This document shows, one piece after another, positions 27,253 through 34,889 of a stretch of 54,904 bases of DNA. The DNA comes from a virus. Below the pieces are notes generated by a model that was given only the letters and a program-made list of their open reading frames with translations, was not told the DNA's origin and made no database searches. The DNA is taken from positions 805 to 55,708 of IMG/VR virus record IMGVR_UViG_3300037847_004215. One strand, 5' to 3'. Numbering within the stretch: the stretch's first letter is position 1; every line of letters starts with the position of its first letter. Both the position numbers and the translations under genes were made by a program.

Positions 27253-27253
27253 G

Positions 27254-29077
27254 CTAGAATGCTGAGTTGGGGTCGATTATTTCTGTCTGAACAGATTCAG
27301 CTCTTTGTTCTAGTATGCTTTTAAATAACGGCTTACCATAGGCATCAACGAAACCAGTGTTGTGTAAATTCATTTGAAATCTAATAGGCTCATCCACAGG
27401 GCTTGGCTGCCCACCAGTTTCTACCTCACGTATTTTTCTAACATGAAACTCTATAGTTCTGCGGTCAATAGGGTCTTGAGCTTGAACTTTTCTATGAAAC
27501 GTTAAAAAATCATCACTGCGGTTCACGTGCTTACCGCCGCCTTCAGTGTCCTCAGCGTAAGGAGCAACGGGCAAGCCATCAGCTCCCTTTCTGCGTTGAG
27601 CCTCTGTCACTGCGTGCATATTCAACCAGACGGCAATGTCGTGATTGTTTGTGAAAGTCAAGAACTCACTAGCAGCTTCGTAGTGATACTCGTGAGTGGA
27701 AAGTCCAGACCTTTCACTCATATCTATACGAAGAGAGTTGTATGGGTCTATAAAATATCCGTGAAAACCACCCTTATTTAACAGCTTTTCTCCGAATATT
27801 ATCAAGTCATAGTAACTATAAACTTGTTTATTACTTATTAAGACAAAGTGCTGAGATACCCACTCGTAGGCAATCTTTCTTTGAGCAAAAGACATATCCT
27901 TTACATCCATGTTACAACAGAAAGACATAAGCTTCATCTTGATAGAGGCTGTCCTATTCTCAGAAGAATAGATTATCCATTTCCACCCATGTCTTATGGC
28001 TGAGTTTACAATAAGATATAGGGCGAATGTAGTCTTGCCTACATTCGAATGACCATTAATAATGGTAAAGTTCTGCTTGTATCTCCAAAATCCATCAAGT
28101 ATTTCTGAGCCAGTATCAAGACCAGCTTCTATCTTGCCTTCTGCAAAGTCGCATATCCATCTGAAGTCTTCGTCATCAGATGATACGAAAGACATATCTC
28201 CATCATTAATAAGCATCTCTCTACGAGCCTTATCTTCTTGGTCGATAATCTCATGGATAGGCATGGTCTTTCCCTTTGCGATACCATCAGCAATGGTAGC
28301 CATAGGGTCATAGTGAGTGTCAAACTCACGCTTAGAGAACTCTCTAAATAGAACTCTCTTTACCTCTTCTTCTTCCATACGACCCGCAGAGATGTAACCC
28401 CCACATAGTATCGAAGCTTTTAGCAAAGTGTTGTGTCTATGACCATCTTCGGCTCGGCGAACCATGCGAGCCGCAAGGTTTAGTTTCATGTAGTCTGTGA
28501 AGACATAGTCTTCGTTGACCTCAACCTTTGTTGCCTCGTGGTCGGTAATAAATGCAGAGAATACCTTTGCCCCCATCTGCACTATTAGTTCGGGGTCATA
28601 AGACTCAAAGCAAGCTCTAGACAAGTTCTTACCAGTACCGTCTACCTCTAGACCATATGTTTTCTCGAAGTATTTCTCTAATGCACGAAAATGGTCTTCA
28701 TGTCTCTCTGGATTGCTGATTTGTACAAGAGCCTTCACTCCATTCCCCGATGGGGATGCCCAACAGGAAAACACATAATCGTCTGTGCCTAGCTGCCTTT
28801 TTACAGATTCAACATCGACATTGTCTAGGTCGATTACAACGAGTCTGGAATGCTCGAAAATGTCATCGTCTCTACGAGTAGAGAACGTACCCGAAAATAA
28901 GACAACAGGAAGCTGTAACTTTTTCTGCTTGTCTCCAGTATCTCGCAGCTCTTCTACCAGCTGCTGAGAGTTGCCTCTCTTTATGTTTTTCAGTGCATCT
29001 CCTAAAGAGATATACTCTGGGCTGTCTTTGTCATAGATGCTCTGAAAACAGGTTACTTGAATTTCGTTTGGTTTCAT
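27254..29077 (-). CDS. Primase-helicase: VirE_N/BT4734-like N-terminal domain fused to DnaB/RecA-like helicase
   Basis: 607 residues. The N-terminal third (SRLVVIDLDNVDVESVKRQL, then FSCWASPSGNGVKALVQIS) matches the VirE N-terminal and BT4734-like primase domain of Bacteroidota mobile elements. The C-terminal half has Walker A G342-HSNVGKTT (Lys348), a SSENR-type segment (IYSSENRTASIKMKLMSFC) and an arginine-rich end, as in DnaB or RepA-like helicases. It would unwind and prime phage DNA and is the only replicative enzyme seen in the window; no DNA polymerase is present. It lies head of the DnaA box gap and follows the Nmad1-like gene by 4 bases. Confidence 0.75.
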   Translation of the reverse strand: MKPNEIQVTCFQSIYDKDSPEYISLGDALKNIKRGNSQQLVEELRDTGDKQKKLQLPVVLFSGTFSTRRDDDIFEHSRLVVIDLDNVDVESVKRQLGTDDYVFSCWASPSGNGVKALVQISNPERHEDHFRALEKYFEKTYGLEVDGTGKNLSRACFESYDPELIVQMGAKVFSAFITDHEATKVEVNEDYVFTDYMKLNLAARMVRRAEDGHRHNTLLKASILCGGYISAGRMEEEEVKRVLFREFSKREFDTHYDPMATIADGIAKGKTMPIHEIIDQEDKARREMLINDGDMSFVSSDDEDFRWICDFAEGKIEAGLDTGSEILDGFWRYKQNFTIINGHSNVGKTTFALYLIVNSAIRHGWKWIIYSSENRTASIKMKLMSFCCNMDVKDMSFAQRKIAYEWVSQHFVLISNKQVYSYYDLIIFGEKLLNKGGFHGYFIDPYNSLRIDMSERSGLSTHEYHYEAASEFLTFTNNHDIAVWLNMHAVTEAQRRKGADGLPVAPYAEDTEGGGKHVNRSDDFLTFHRKVQAQDPIDRRTIEFHVRKIREVETGGQPSPVDEPIRFQMNLHNTGFVDAYGKPLFKSILEQRAESVQTEIIDPNSAF

Positions 29078-29081
29078 TTAA

Positions 29082-29429
29082 TTAAGTTGTTGTTTGGTAG
29101 TATCCTCGGTGTTCGAAGCCTTCGACTTCCATTATCTGCTCTTTCCATTGGCGCAGATGTGGTTCATCATTTTCTTCGTCTAATGCAATCTTAAGCAAAA
29201 TTAGATAACCAATCAAGTCTTTGACATTATCTTCTCCATATCCACGAAAACCTTGAGTCTTTATACGCATCAGTTTGTCATCGATTCTAGCGCACAGATT
29301 ATCTATCGCGCTACCGCCAGCGAATACATTTGCTGGCTCAAGAGCTGAGTCTCCGTAGCTCTGATTCTTTTCAATGAGCAAGTCTATAACCTCTTGACCT
29401 ACTTCTTTAATTTTTTCTTGTGTTGTCAT
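29082..29429 (-). CDS. Nucleotide modification associated domain 1-like protein (DUF1599)
   Basis: 115 residues. The pattern LIEKNQSYGDSALEPANVF, then LCARIDDKLMRIKTQGF and DLIGYLILLKIALDEEN, matches DUF1599 (Nmad1), a small all-helical domain found in many phages. The role is not firmly known; association with modified-nucleotide or nucleotide-pyrophosphatase-like functions has been suggested. The start overlaps the upstream gene by 4 bases (ATGA). Confidence 0.7.
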   Translation of the reverse strand: MTTQEKIKEVGQEVIDLLIEKNQSYGDSALEPANVFAGGSAIDNLCARIDDKLMRIKTQGFRGYGEDNVKDLIGYLILLKIALDEENDEPHLRQWKEQIMEVEGFEHRGYYQTTT

Positions 29430-29824
29430 AACAAGTCTTTTGATTTAATTAAAATTCCAGTGGATGTGTTGCTGTCCCCACCGCTTACATTCTTCCTATA
29501 GTGTTTGGTTTTACAAAGTTCTTTGAGTTTTTCTGTAGACAGAAGAACAGAGAATAGTATATCGTCTTTCTCTATATCTCGAAGCTCTGTTTTTAAATCT
29601 ACACCCTTCTCCGTAGAGGCTATCAGCATCCAGTAATCTGCCTTGGTGGTAGATATGCCCGAAGGCTTACCACGAGATTCATACTCTATGTAAAAGTTAC
29701 CAGTTCGGTAACAAGCAAAATCAAATTTTACCTCTATCGTTTTGCTAGAGAGCATCTTCCCTACCCAGCCTTCGCCTAATTGACCCAAAGCTAGGTCATA
29801 CTTAAAGTCTCCGTTAAAATCCAT
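29426..29824 (-). CDS. PD-(D/E)XK nuclease-like phage protein
   Basis: 132 residues from the ATG at 29824 that overlaps the upstream TAA (TAATG); a TTG two codons earlier also opens the frame but breaks that coupling. The core IEVKFDFACYRTGNFYIEYE, then SRGKPSGISTTKADYWMLI, matches a widespread phage family in which E-x-K and 'TGN-x-x-I-E' residues sit on a restriction-endonuclease-like fold. Probable DNA nuclease of the early region; target unknown. Confidence 0.6.
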   Translation of the reverse strand: MDFNGDFKYDLALGQLGEGWVGKMLSSKTIEVKFDFACYRTGNFYIEYESRGKPSGISTTKADYWMLIASTEKGVDLKTELRDIEKDDILFSVLLSTEKLKELCKTKHYRKNVSGGDSNTSTGILIKSKDLL

Positions 29825-30201
29825 TACCAATCAAAGTCTTCAATCCATAATGGGGTCTTATCTCCAACCATAGCTCCAAAGGTGTTGTAATCTGCAAACT
29901 CTTCAGCTTCTTCAGCGGACATCCCGTCTCTATCTATGAATATATCTATGACCTTGGTTCTTGAGTACACAACCTTCCAAAGTGTAGGTTCAAATCCTAT
30001 GATAGCATCATCTAATCCATCCGCAAATAATACATCGTCAGTATTAGCATAGTACTCCAGTATCATCTCTTTTATTGATTGCTGAGGATGAGTATCGTAA
30101 GGATGCTTATACACGCTATCCTTTACTTGTCTTAATTCATTTAAACTTCTATGTTTCATCGTTTCGGTTTCTATGTTCAAGTTCTCTTTCTCTCCTGCCA
30201 T
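29824..30201 (-). CDS. Conserved phage protein of unknown function
   Basis: 125 residues. The segment DDVLFADGLDDAIIGFEP, then RDGMSAEEAEEFADYNTFGA and VGDKTPLWIEDF, is a very common phage protein of unknown role. The start is ambiguous: ATG at 30201 overlaps the upstream microgene by 25 bases, whereas an internal ATG at 30159 (MKHRSLNE) would leave a 17-base gap; the longer form is listed. Confidence 0.65.
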   Translation of the reverse strand: MAGEKENLNIETETMKHRSLNELRQVKDSVYKHPYDTHPQQSIKEMILEYYANTDDVLFADGLDDAIIGFEPTLWKVVYSRTKVIDIFIDRDGMSAEEAEEFADYNTFGAMVGDKTPLWIEDFDW

Positions 30202-30305
30202 CTTGCATACATTTTAGCTGCCCACGCTGAACGCTGTTGTTTGTTTGGGTAAATGCTCTTTAGACGAGCATTTGCGATTCGTAGAAATTGTTCCATAATT
30301 TTCAT
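30177..30305 (-). CDS. 42-residue basic protein
   Basis: MKIMEQFLRIANARLKSIYP, then NKQQRSAWAAKMYARWQERK. The ATG overlaps the stop of the DnaA-like gene (ATGA) and the end overlaps the next gene. A short protein with the same 'R-S-A-W-A-A-K-M' motif recurs in other phages. Function unknown. Confidence 0.5.
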   Translation of the reverse strand: MKIMEQFLRIANARLKSIYPNKQQRSAWAAKMYARWQERKRT

Positions 30306-30853
30306 AGCAGGTTTTTTAATCGTTTACATTCTGTATTAAGTTTCTTGTTTCTTTTCTCAAGACCTTCAATATATTTTTTGGCTGCGTTGATTCTCTTTTT
30401 CTCTGAAGCTATTTCTTGCTTGTATAGCTCAAACTCTTTTATCAACTCTCTTAATCTTCGAGACACCCTCAAGAACTTGAAGTGTATATCTTTGACTTCA
30501 TTAGTATCCGAAATCATTTTAGGAACGATTCCGTTAAACAACAGCATATCCTGTAACTCTATTAAAATAGTGTTGTAGATAGACCTGTAGTCTGCATCGA
30601 AACGATAGTTCGTCTCGTGGTTCTTACAAGCGTGGAGTACTGTGGCGTGGTCTCTGCCTATGACGCTTCCTATTCTTGTCAAAGACAGCTTTACGTTTTC
30701 TCTGGCGATTACGGCAAAGGCGTGGCGATGAACCACATTAATTCTTTCTCTTGTATTCGTAACTCTGTTTTCAGCTTTGTATTTATTCCAGTAAGCTCTT
30801 AATGCTTCTTGCGATATTAGCGAACCCAATGCCTTGAAATTATCTTTACTCAT
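30302..30853 (-). CDS. DnaA domain IV-like DNA-binding protein without AAA+ domain
   Basis: 183 residues. Residues about 43-78 (RHAFAVIARENVKLSLTRIG, then SVIGRDHATVLHACKN) carry the DnaA domain IV signature, in which the RDHATVLHA helix contacts DnaA boxes. The rest is not DnaA: there is no Walker A or AAA+ module, and the C-terminal half is a long Lys/Arg/Glu-rich coiled coil ending KKLNTECKRLKNLL. It would bind DnaA-box-like DNA and either bring the phage helicase to an origin or compete with host DnaA. The upstream microgene overlaps it by 8 bases. The domain call is firm; the role is inferred. Confidence 0.75.
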   Translation of the reverse strand: MSKDNFKALGSLISQEALRAYWNKYKAENRVTNTRERINVVHRHAFAVIARENVKLSLTRIGSVIGRDHATVLHACKNHETNYRFDADYRSIYNTILIELQDMLLFNGIVPKMISDTNEVKDIHFKFLRVSRRLRELIKEFELYKQEIASEKKRINAAKKYIEGLEKRNKKLNTECKRLKNLL

Positions 30854-30998
30854 AGCCTTGTATTTTTTCTACAACATCTATCCAATAATTTCTCTTGTAA
30901 AAGGGAGCGAGTGCCAAACACTGCTTCGCTTGTACTATAGCTTCTGTCTTGCTGTACTTTGTTAAGAATTGTTTTGCCTTGGACTTAGGACTAATCAT
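30846..30998 (-). CDS. 50-residue protein, function unknown
   Basis: MISPKSKAKQFLTKYSKTEA, ending VVEKIQGYE. Basic and helical. It overlaps the genes on both sides by 8 bases each, a strong sign of translational coupling for so short a frame. Confidence 0.5.
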   Translation of the reverse strand: MISPKSKAKQFLTKYSKTEAIVQAKQCLALAPFYKRNYWIDVVEKIQGYE

Positions 30999-31197
30999 CG
31001 AGCGAATCCTTTATCAGTCTTCCAATTTTTTCTGGGTCGTGAGCAAGAATCCTACGCAACTTCTGTCGCTCTTGCACCTTTGCTTTTTCGTAATCAGCTT
31101 TACTGCAATCACTGCCTAAGTTTTGGAACAGCTTTGCATTTTGCTCTAGGACGCAATCTATGATTGCTTTGTCTGCTTTGTTATCGTGATAAGCCAT
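30991..31197 (-). CDS. 68-residue helical protein, function unknown
   Basis: MAYHDNKADKAIIDCVLEQN and a basic C-terminal helix (QERQKLRRILAHDPEKIGRL). Immediately upstream of the coupled 50-residue and DnaA-like genes, behind a terminator-like hairpin at 31228-31256, so it may lead that unit. No family recognised. Confidence 0.6.
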   Translation of the reverse strand: MAYHDNKADKAIIDCVLEQNAKLFQNLGSDCSKADYEKAKVQERQKLRRILAHDPEKIGRLIKDSLDD

Positions 31198-31208
31198 AAT
31201 TAGTGTTT

Positions 31209-31316
31209 TTAAATTAAAAATATAAGAGAGGGAGACTCTGTACAGACATCTCCCTCAATGTCTTTGACTACCTTAATCTTCAATAGAAAACCAGAGGTGG
31301 AAAAGATTTTAACCAT
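31209..31316 (-). CDS. Possible 35-residue protein
   Basis: MVKIFSTSGFLLKIKVVKDI, ending SPSLIFLI. The start follows an AAATTTTAATTTA leader like those of neighbouring genes. The 3' part lies across a terminator-like hairpin. Weakly supported. Confidence 0.3.
   Translation of the reverse strand: MVKIFSTSGFLLKIKVVKDIEGDVCTESPSLIFLI
31215..31256 (-). terminator. Leftward terminator-like hairpin
   Basis: Read leftward, GAGGGAGA pairs with TCTCCCTC around a 13-base loop, followed by TCTTATATTTTTAATTT. The T-run is broken, so efficiency is uncertain. It separates the 31.2-32.1 kb genes from the DnaA-like unit. The 31317-31389 stretch holds no gene I can support. Confidence 0.55.
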
Positions 31317-31389
31317 TAAATTAAAATTTACTGGCAGGTAGCCCTTCAATCCCGAAGACATCCGAGCGTGGTTTTATAATCCATCCTCT

Positions 31390-31584
31390 TCAAAACTTTA
31401 AAAGGCGAAGCCTTCTTTCGTACTTTCTAATCAAGCAACCTCTGTTATCAAGGTGCTTCTCAACTCCGTTATGAAAACCAGTAGCCGATGCACTGATAAC
31501 GGTATTAATTATTTCCCAATGTAGTTCTACGATATACCTTTTAGTATACCTCTTGTGTCTGAGTTTTCTTAAGTATTTTTTCAT
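31390..31584 (-). CDS. 64-residue basic protein, function unknown
   Basis: Chosen start MKKYLRKLRHKRYTKRYIVE at 31584; an upstream in-frame ATG would overlap the neighbouring gene by about 110 bases, against 44 here. The N-terminal 17 residues are almost all Lys, Arg and aromatic. Ends GCLIRKYERRLRLLKF. Likely binds nucleic acid. Confidence 0.5.
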   Translation of the reverse strand: MKKYLRKLRHKRYTKRYIVELHWEIINTVISASATGFHNGVEKHLDNRGCLIRKYERRLRLLKF

Positions 31585-31879
31585 CGTATTTTTTTGATAG
31601 CATTTGTAGTCTGATTGCTTGAGCAACCTTGAAGTTCTCATGATAATCAAACTGGGTTAGTAACTTTTCATTATGCTTTTTAAAAGCATATCTTATGTTG
31701 TTTGTATCCTTCACATCAAACAAGTCTCTGAGGGAATACAGATTAGCCTCCCCTATGAAAGCGTTCATAAACGCTTGACGTTTATTCGTGTTCACTCTTT
31801 TTGAATTGTCTGCGATATCACCAACAACATTAGTGTATCTCTCTAGTGCGTACTCAAGGTCTTTAGTCTTGAATTCCAT
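31541..31879 (-). CDS. 112-residue helical protein, function unknown
   Basis: MEFKTKDLEYALERYTNVVG, with a helical middle (NKRQAFMNAFIGEANLYSLR) and basic C terminus (KKYDEKILKKTQTQEVY). It overlaps the gene upstream by 17 bases. No family recognised. Confidence 0.6.
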   Translation of the reverse strand: MEFKTKDLEYALERYTNVVGDIADNSKRVNTNKRQAFMNAFIGEANLYSLRDLFDVKDTNNIRYAFKKHNEKLLTQFDYHENFKVAQAIRLQMLSKKYDEKILKKTQTQEVY

Positions 31880-32075
31880 ATCCTATTAATTTTTTATCTA
31901 TTACTTTTAGTATTAGCACATCGTTGTACTTATTCTTCCCGTAAACAGCCTGCTTGACTCTTTCAATGGTGGTAGGTCTTTTGTTAAGCTCTGCGGCATT
32001 CTCTCCTTTGGAGACAACTTCTATCTCTTTTTTTATAAACGATTTACCTTTCTTGTAGCTAACTAGTAGCTTCAT
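31863..32075 (-). CDS. 70-residue protein, function unknown
   Basis: Chosen start MKLLVSYKKGKSFIKKEIEV at 32075, which gives a 17-base overlap with the gene upstream; an earlier ATG at 32108 would overlap by 50. The segment NAAELNKRPTTIERVKQAVY could be a short helix-turn-helix. No family recognised. Confidence 0.55.
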   Translation of the reverse strand: MKLLVSYKKGKSFIKKEIEVVSKGENAAELNKRPTTIERVKQAVYGKNKYNDVLILKVIDKKLIGYGIQD

Positions 32076-32490
32076 CAGATAAATCGGCATTGTCCATTTT
32101 ATTGACACCTATTTCAAATTTTCGTTTTATAAAAGGTACTAAACTAGCCAATGGGAATCTGTCTTTATTGTTAGCCATTAGCATGACGGCATCTTCGGTC
32201 TTCAAGACTACGCAGTTGTTGTTTTGTTTATTCCAAATACACAGGACTATATAGTCTGAGTTGCCCAAGCTCTTCGTATCCATGTTGTCGGTATTGACCC
32301 AAACACCCTTTACATCTACATAGTAGTTTGTAAAGTAGATTTCAAATCTAACCTTACCATTGGTTTTAGGAGAATGAAAGGAAGCATACGGCGGATTGAG
32401 GGACTCGCATTTGAGTCCCCAATCCAAAGCCATATACATTCCAATGGCGTTGCTCCAATTCTTGGACATCTCCATTTGGAAAGCACTCAT
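32059..32490 (-). CDS. 143-residue protein, possible nuclease-fold
   Basis: Starts MSAFQMEMSKNWSNAIGMYM. The strand pair GKVRFEIYFTNYYVDVKGVW (about 45-64) carries a D-x-K in a hydrophobic strand, and residues NSDYIVLCIWNKQN follow, an arrangement reminiscent of small PD-(D/E)XK folds. This is a guess from pattern only. Its start overlaps the SSB-like stop by one base, so it is expressed with the recombination genes. Confidence 0.55.
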   Translation of the reverse strand: MSAFQMEMSKNWSNAIGMYMALDWGLKCESLNPPYASFHSPKTNGKVRFEIYFTNYYVDVKGVWVNTDNMDTKSLGNSDYIVLCIWNKQNNNCVVLKTEDAVMLMANNKDRFPLASLVPFIKRKFEIGVNKMDNADLSDEATS

Positions 32491-32768
32491 TAGAACGGCA
32501 GGTCAGATGACGCTGGTTGCTGAGCTTTTGCTGGTGCTGTGTTAGCAGCGTTTGGGTCATAGACTTTAATCATGTTGTAAGCCTTACCCGCTTTACTCAT
32601 ACCAGAAACTGCTGTCAAGTAAACACGACCTTGCTTGCCGTCTTTACCTTGAGTTGCGTAGCGTTTCAAATCCTCCAACTCTGAAAGGGTTAAAGAGAAA
32701 CGAGATTCGATGCGAGGTGTCTCGCAGTAGCCAACTAGTGGCGAGTTGTTGTTCTGATTTTGTGACAT
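32490..32768 (-). CDS. Small SSB-like single-strand DNA-binding protein
   Basis: 92 residues ending QQPASSDLPF, close to the acidic 'DDDIPF' tip by which bacterial SSB recruits partners. Before it comes a Gln/Pro/Ala linker (AANTAPAKAQQPAS), again SSB-like. The core (SRFSLTLSELEDLKRYATQG, then GRVYLTAVSGMSKAGKAYNM) could be a small OB-type fold, but is shorter than SSB. Position next to exonuclease and ERF genes supports a role coating single strands for annealing. Confidence 0.6.
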   Translation of the reverse strand: MSQNQNNNSPLVGYCETPRIESRFSLTLSELEDLKRYATQGKDGKQGRVYLTAVSGMSKAGKAYNMIKVYDPNAANTAPAKAQQPASSDLPF

Positions 32769-32775
32769 TTTAAAA

Positions 32776-33597
32776 TCAAATTAAATTAAACAATGCAAAG
32801 GTGTTCGTATCCTTTGTCGGGTTTTTGAGCCATCTGTCGATGTTCTCAATGGCAGACCAAAACTTCCGTTCCCCGTTTTGAAGCGTGGACTCTGAGGCTT
32901 TGTAAACGGCGCAGAGATAGGGCTTAGATTTCTGTTGGACTACCCAATAAAAATCATCAATCCCAATAACTCTGGTGTAGATAAAGGCTTGAATGTCATA
33001 GTTATACTTGTTGACATCGTATCTAAATCCACTTATAGAGCGAGTAGTTTTACTATCTGAGATGAATCCATCTCCAAGTACGTCAAGAAAACCTCGTACT
33101 GGTATCTCATCTATCCAATCGTTTATCTCATACTGAGGGTTACCTTTTAGATAGTCTCGAACCAACTTAAGTTCTCCAGTTTGTGTATCAACAACCTCAG
33201 AAGAGTCGAGGCGGAGAATCATATTCTCAGCCATCGACATATCTTCTTCGGAGACTATAAGTTTCCCCGAAGCCTCAGCCTCCTCACGAGCTTGGGCTGT
33301 TCGCTCCTTGTAAAGCTTTGAAGCTTTAGGATTTTTATAGTCTTTGCTTAACTCCGATACAATATCGGAATCGTCCAACACAACGAATTGCTCGTGAGTT
33401 TTTTCTGGTTCAAGTAATAGACAGTCATAGAGTTTACCGAAGGACAGCGCAGGAGATTCCTTGCGGAGCAGACCCCTCATATACAATTCAAACAGCTTCA
33501 TGTCTTGGTCGGCAGAGCCGTCCGCAGCGTATTTGAGAGCGGAGTACGAAAGGTATCCCTTGCCTGTTACCTCCTGTAATCTAAGTGCGAAGTCCAT
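32776..33597 (-). CDS. PD-(D/E)XK exonuclease (RecE/exodeoxyribonuclease VIII type)
   Basis: 273 residues. The opening GYLSYSALKYAADGSADQDM and the middle SFGKLYDCLLLEPEKTHEQF are the usual start of phage RecE-like nucleases; GFLDVLGDGFISDSKTTRSI (about 168-187) gives the metal-binding D and the D-x-K, and YDIQAFIYTRV follows as the conserved 'Q-x-x-x-Y' helix. It would resect ends for the ERF annealing protein upstream, with a one-base overlap (TAATG) between the two genes. Confidence 0.75.
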   Translation of the reverse strand: MDFALRLQEVTGKGYLSYSALKYAADGSADQDMKLFELYMRGLLRKESPALSFGKLYDCLLLEPEKTHEQFVVLDDSDIVSELSKDYKNPKASKLYKERTAQAREEAEASGKLIVSEEDMSMAENMILRLDSSEVVDTQTGELKLVRDYLKGNPQYEINDWIDEIPVRGFLDVLGDGFISDSKTTRSISGFRYDVNKYNYDIQAFIYTRVIGIDDFYWVVQQKSKPYLCAVYKASESTLQNGERKFWSAIENIDRWLKNPTKDTNTFALFNLI

Positions 33598-34169
33598 TAC
33601 TTCACAAATTTACCGAGTGCTTCTTTTTGCTTATCAGAGAATGTATCTCCGTATTTAGCAAGAACTTGTTCCAATGCTAGCTTCTTTGTCTTTGATGCCT
33701 TGATGTAGTCTACAGACTTCTGAAAGGCATCGGATGTTGGAGATGCTTTTGGTTTTGATGATTGTGAAGAAGACTTGCCGTGCGTGTTTGTAGCATCAGC
33801 ATCTTTGGTATCATCAATCAAGAACATACCATTCATAGCATACTTTCTAGCATAAGAGCTAGAGCTACCGAAAGACTGGGCTATATCCATACCTTTTCTG
33901 CTGGGGTCAATACCAGCTTGAGCGGATGCTGTAACACTATCTACACCATCAGTTACTCTAACTGATGCGTTGACAAATACAAGTCCGCCCACCTCGATAA
34001 TCTCATCAGAGATAGTCATAGATAACCCGTTCTTTGAAAGTAAAGGTTTAACAGCTTCAAGGATATCCTCAGCTGAGCGGTAAGAATACTTACCGAATGA
34101 GTTGTACTGACCCTTCGGGGCTTTCAACTCTGACTGCACTTTTACAAGTGCTTTGTTTAGTTTTTCCAT
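33597..34169 (-). CDS. ERF-family single-strand annealing recombinase
   Basis: 190 residues. The N-terminal 120 residues (KYSYRSAEDILEAVKPLLSK, then LSMTISDEIIEVGGLVFVNA and SSSSYARKYAMNGMFLIDD) match the ERF superfamily, including the Tyr-Arg and Tyr-Ala-Lys-Lys-Tyr-like signature. A Ser/Lys linker and a short C-terminal helix follow. It pairs complementary strands in phage recombination and genome circularisation or concatemer formation. It heads the exonuclease, SSB-like operon. Confidence 0.8.
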   Translation of the reverse strand: MEKLNKALVKVQSELKAPKGQYNSFGKYSYRSAEDILEAVKPLLSKNGLSMTISDEIIEVGGLVFVNASVRVTDGVDSVTASAQAGIDPSRKGMDIAQSFGSSSSYARKYAMNGMFLIDDTKDADATNTHGKSSSQSSKPKASPTSDAFQKSVDYIKASKTKKLALEQVLAKYGDTFSDKQKEALGKFVK

Positions 34170-34214
34170 TTGGTTGAATTAAATTGATTATTCGAATGTA
34201 GAAAAGTCTGGACA

Positions 34215-34640
34215 CTAATCCAAGACTTTTCGAAAATAAATTTTATCTGGGTTGTGTCCATAGAACCAAGTCATAACTCCACACAACCACATGGTTTCAT
34301 AACGACCTTTTTTGTTGATGAAATCATACCAAGCTCCATCGCCTTCGGTATCATCAAATGCTTTCTCAAGCTTTCTAGCACCATCAAAGTATTCTAGTGA
34401 AGTTTGTAAAACGACATCGTTCCTGTCGGGTGTTCGCATAGATTCTAGAAACCTATCAGCACCCTGAACCATTTCCAAATGATATTTGGCGGCTTTCCAT
34501 TCAGGTAAGTCTACATACCATCGACCTTTGTGGTCTTTGTAAAATCTAAACTCTCTGTCTTTACTTCCTTTGTTTTTAGGAAGAAGCATCATCATGATGG
34601 ATTTTAGTTTTTTGTACAATCTGTTTATTATTTTTTTCAT
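34215..34640 (-). CDS. DUF6717-like protein
   Basis: 141 residues from MKKIINRLYK at 34640, an ATG in the shared ACTATG context; a longer frame with two earlier ATGs runs into the palindrome upstream. The segments REFRFYKDHKGRWYVDLPEW, MVQGADRFLESM and MWLCGVMTWFYGHNPDKIYF match a family I know as DUF6717, common in Bacteroidota and their phages. Function unknown. Confidence 0.65.
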   Translation of the reverse strand: MKKIINRLYKKLKSIMMMLLPKNKGSKDREFRFYKDHKGRWYVDLPEWKAAKYHLEMVQGADRFLESMRTPDRNDVVLQTSLEYFDGARKLEKAFDDTEGDGAWYDFINKKGRYETMWLCGVMTWFYGHNPDKIYFRKVLD

Positions 34641-34659
34641 AGTATTATATATTATATTA

Positions 34660-34693
34660 TATATCATTATCCCTTTAGGGGGATAATGATATA
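34660..34693. repeat. Perfect 14-bp inverted repeat around CCCTTTAGGG
   Basis: TATATCATTATCCC pairs with GGGATAATGATATA across a 6-base TTTAGG loop. It lies 20 bases before the start of the DUF6717-like gene on the leftward strand and shares the CCC-TTTA-GGG core with hairpins in the 42-kb control region. It could be an operator, a processed RNA hairpin or a terminator for the genes upstream. Confidence 0.7.
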
Positions 34694-34735
34694 ATACATT
34701 ATTATCTAATAAGGGGGATGTTTAAGTATTTACAC

Positions 34736-34888
34736 TTACTCAATAGGTTTTCTAAACCAGTAACATCTTGATTTCCAAGACACCACAAGAATCCTATTAT
34801 TGTATTTTTTTACATAAAGCTTGTGCCCCAGCAAACTTTTCTCGTTCATAGATAATAGAAAGCCGTGTAACTTTTTTGGTATTAACAT
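34736..34888 (-). CDS. 50-residue basic protein
   Basis: MLIPKKLHGFLLSMNEKSLL, then GHKLYVKKYNNRILVVSWKS and RCYWFRKPIE. It begins one base after the stop of the DUF932 gene. Lys/Arg and aromatic rich. No family recognised. Confidence 0.5.
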   Translation of the reverse strand: MLIPKKLHGFLLSMNEKSLLGHKLYVKKYNNRILVVSWKSRCYWFRKPIE

Positions 34889-34889
34889 A

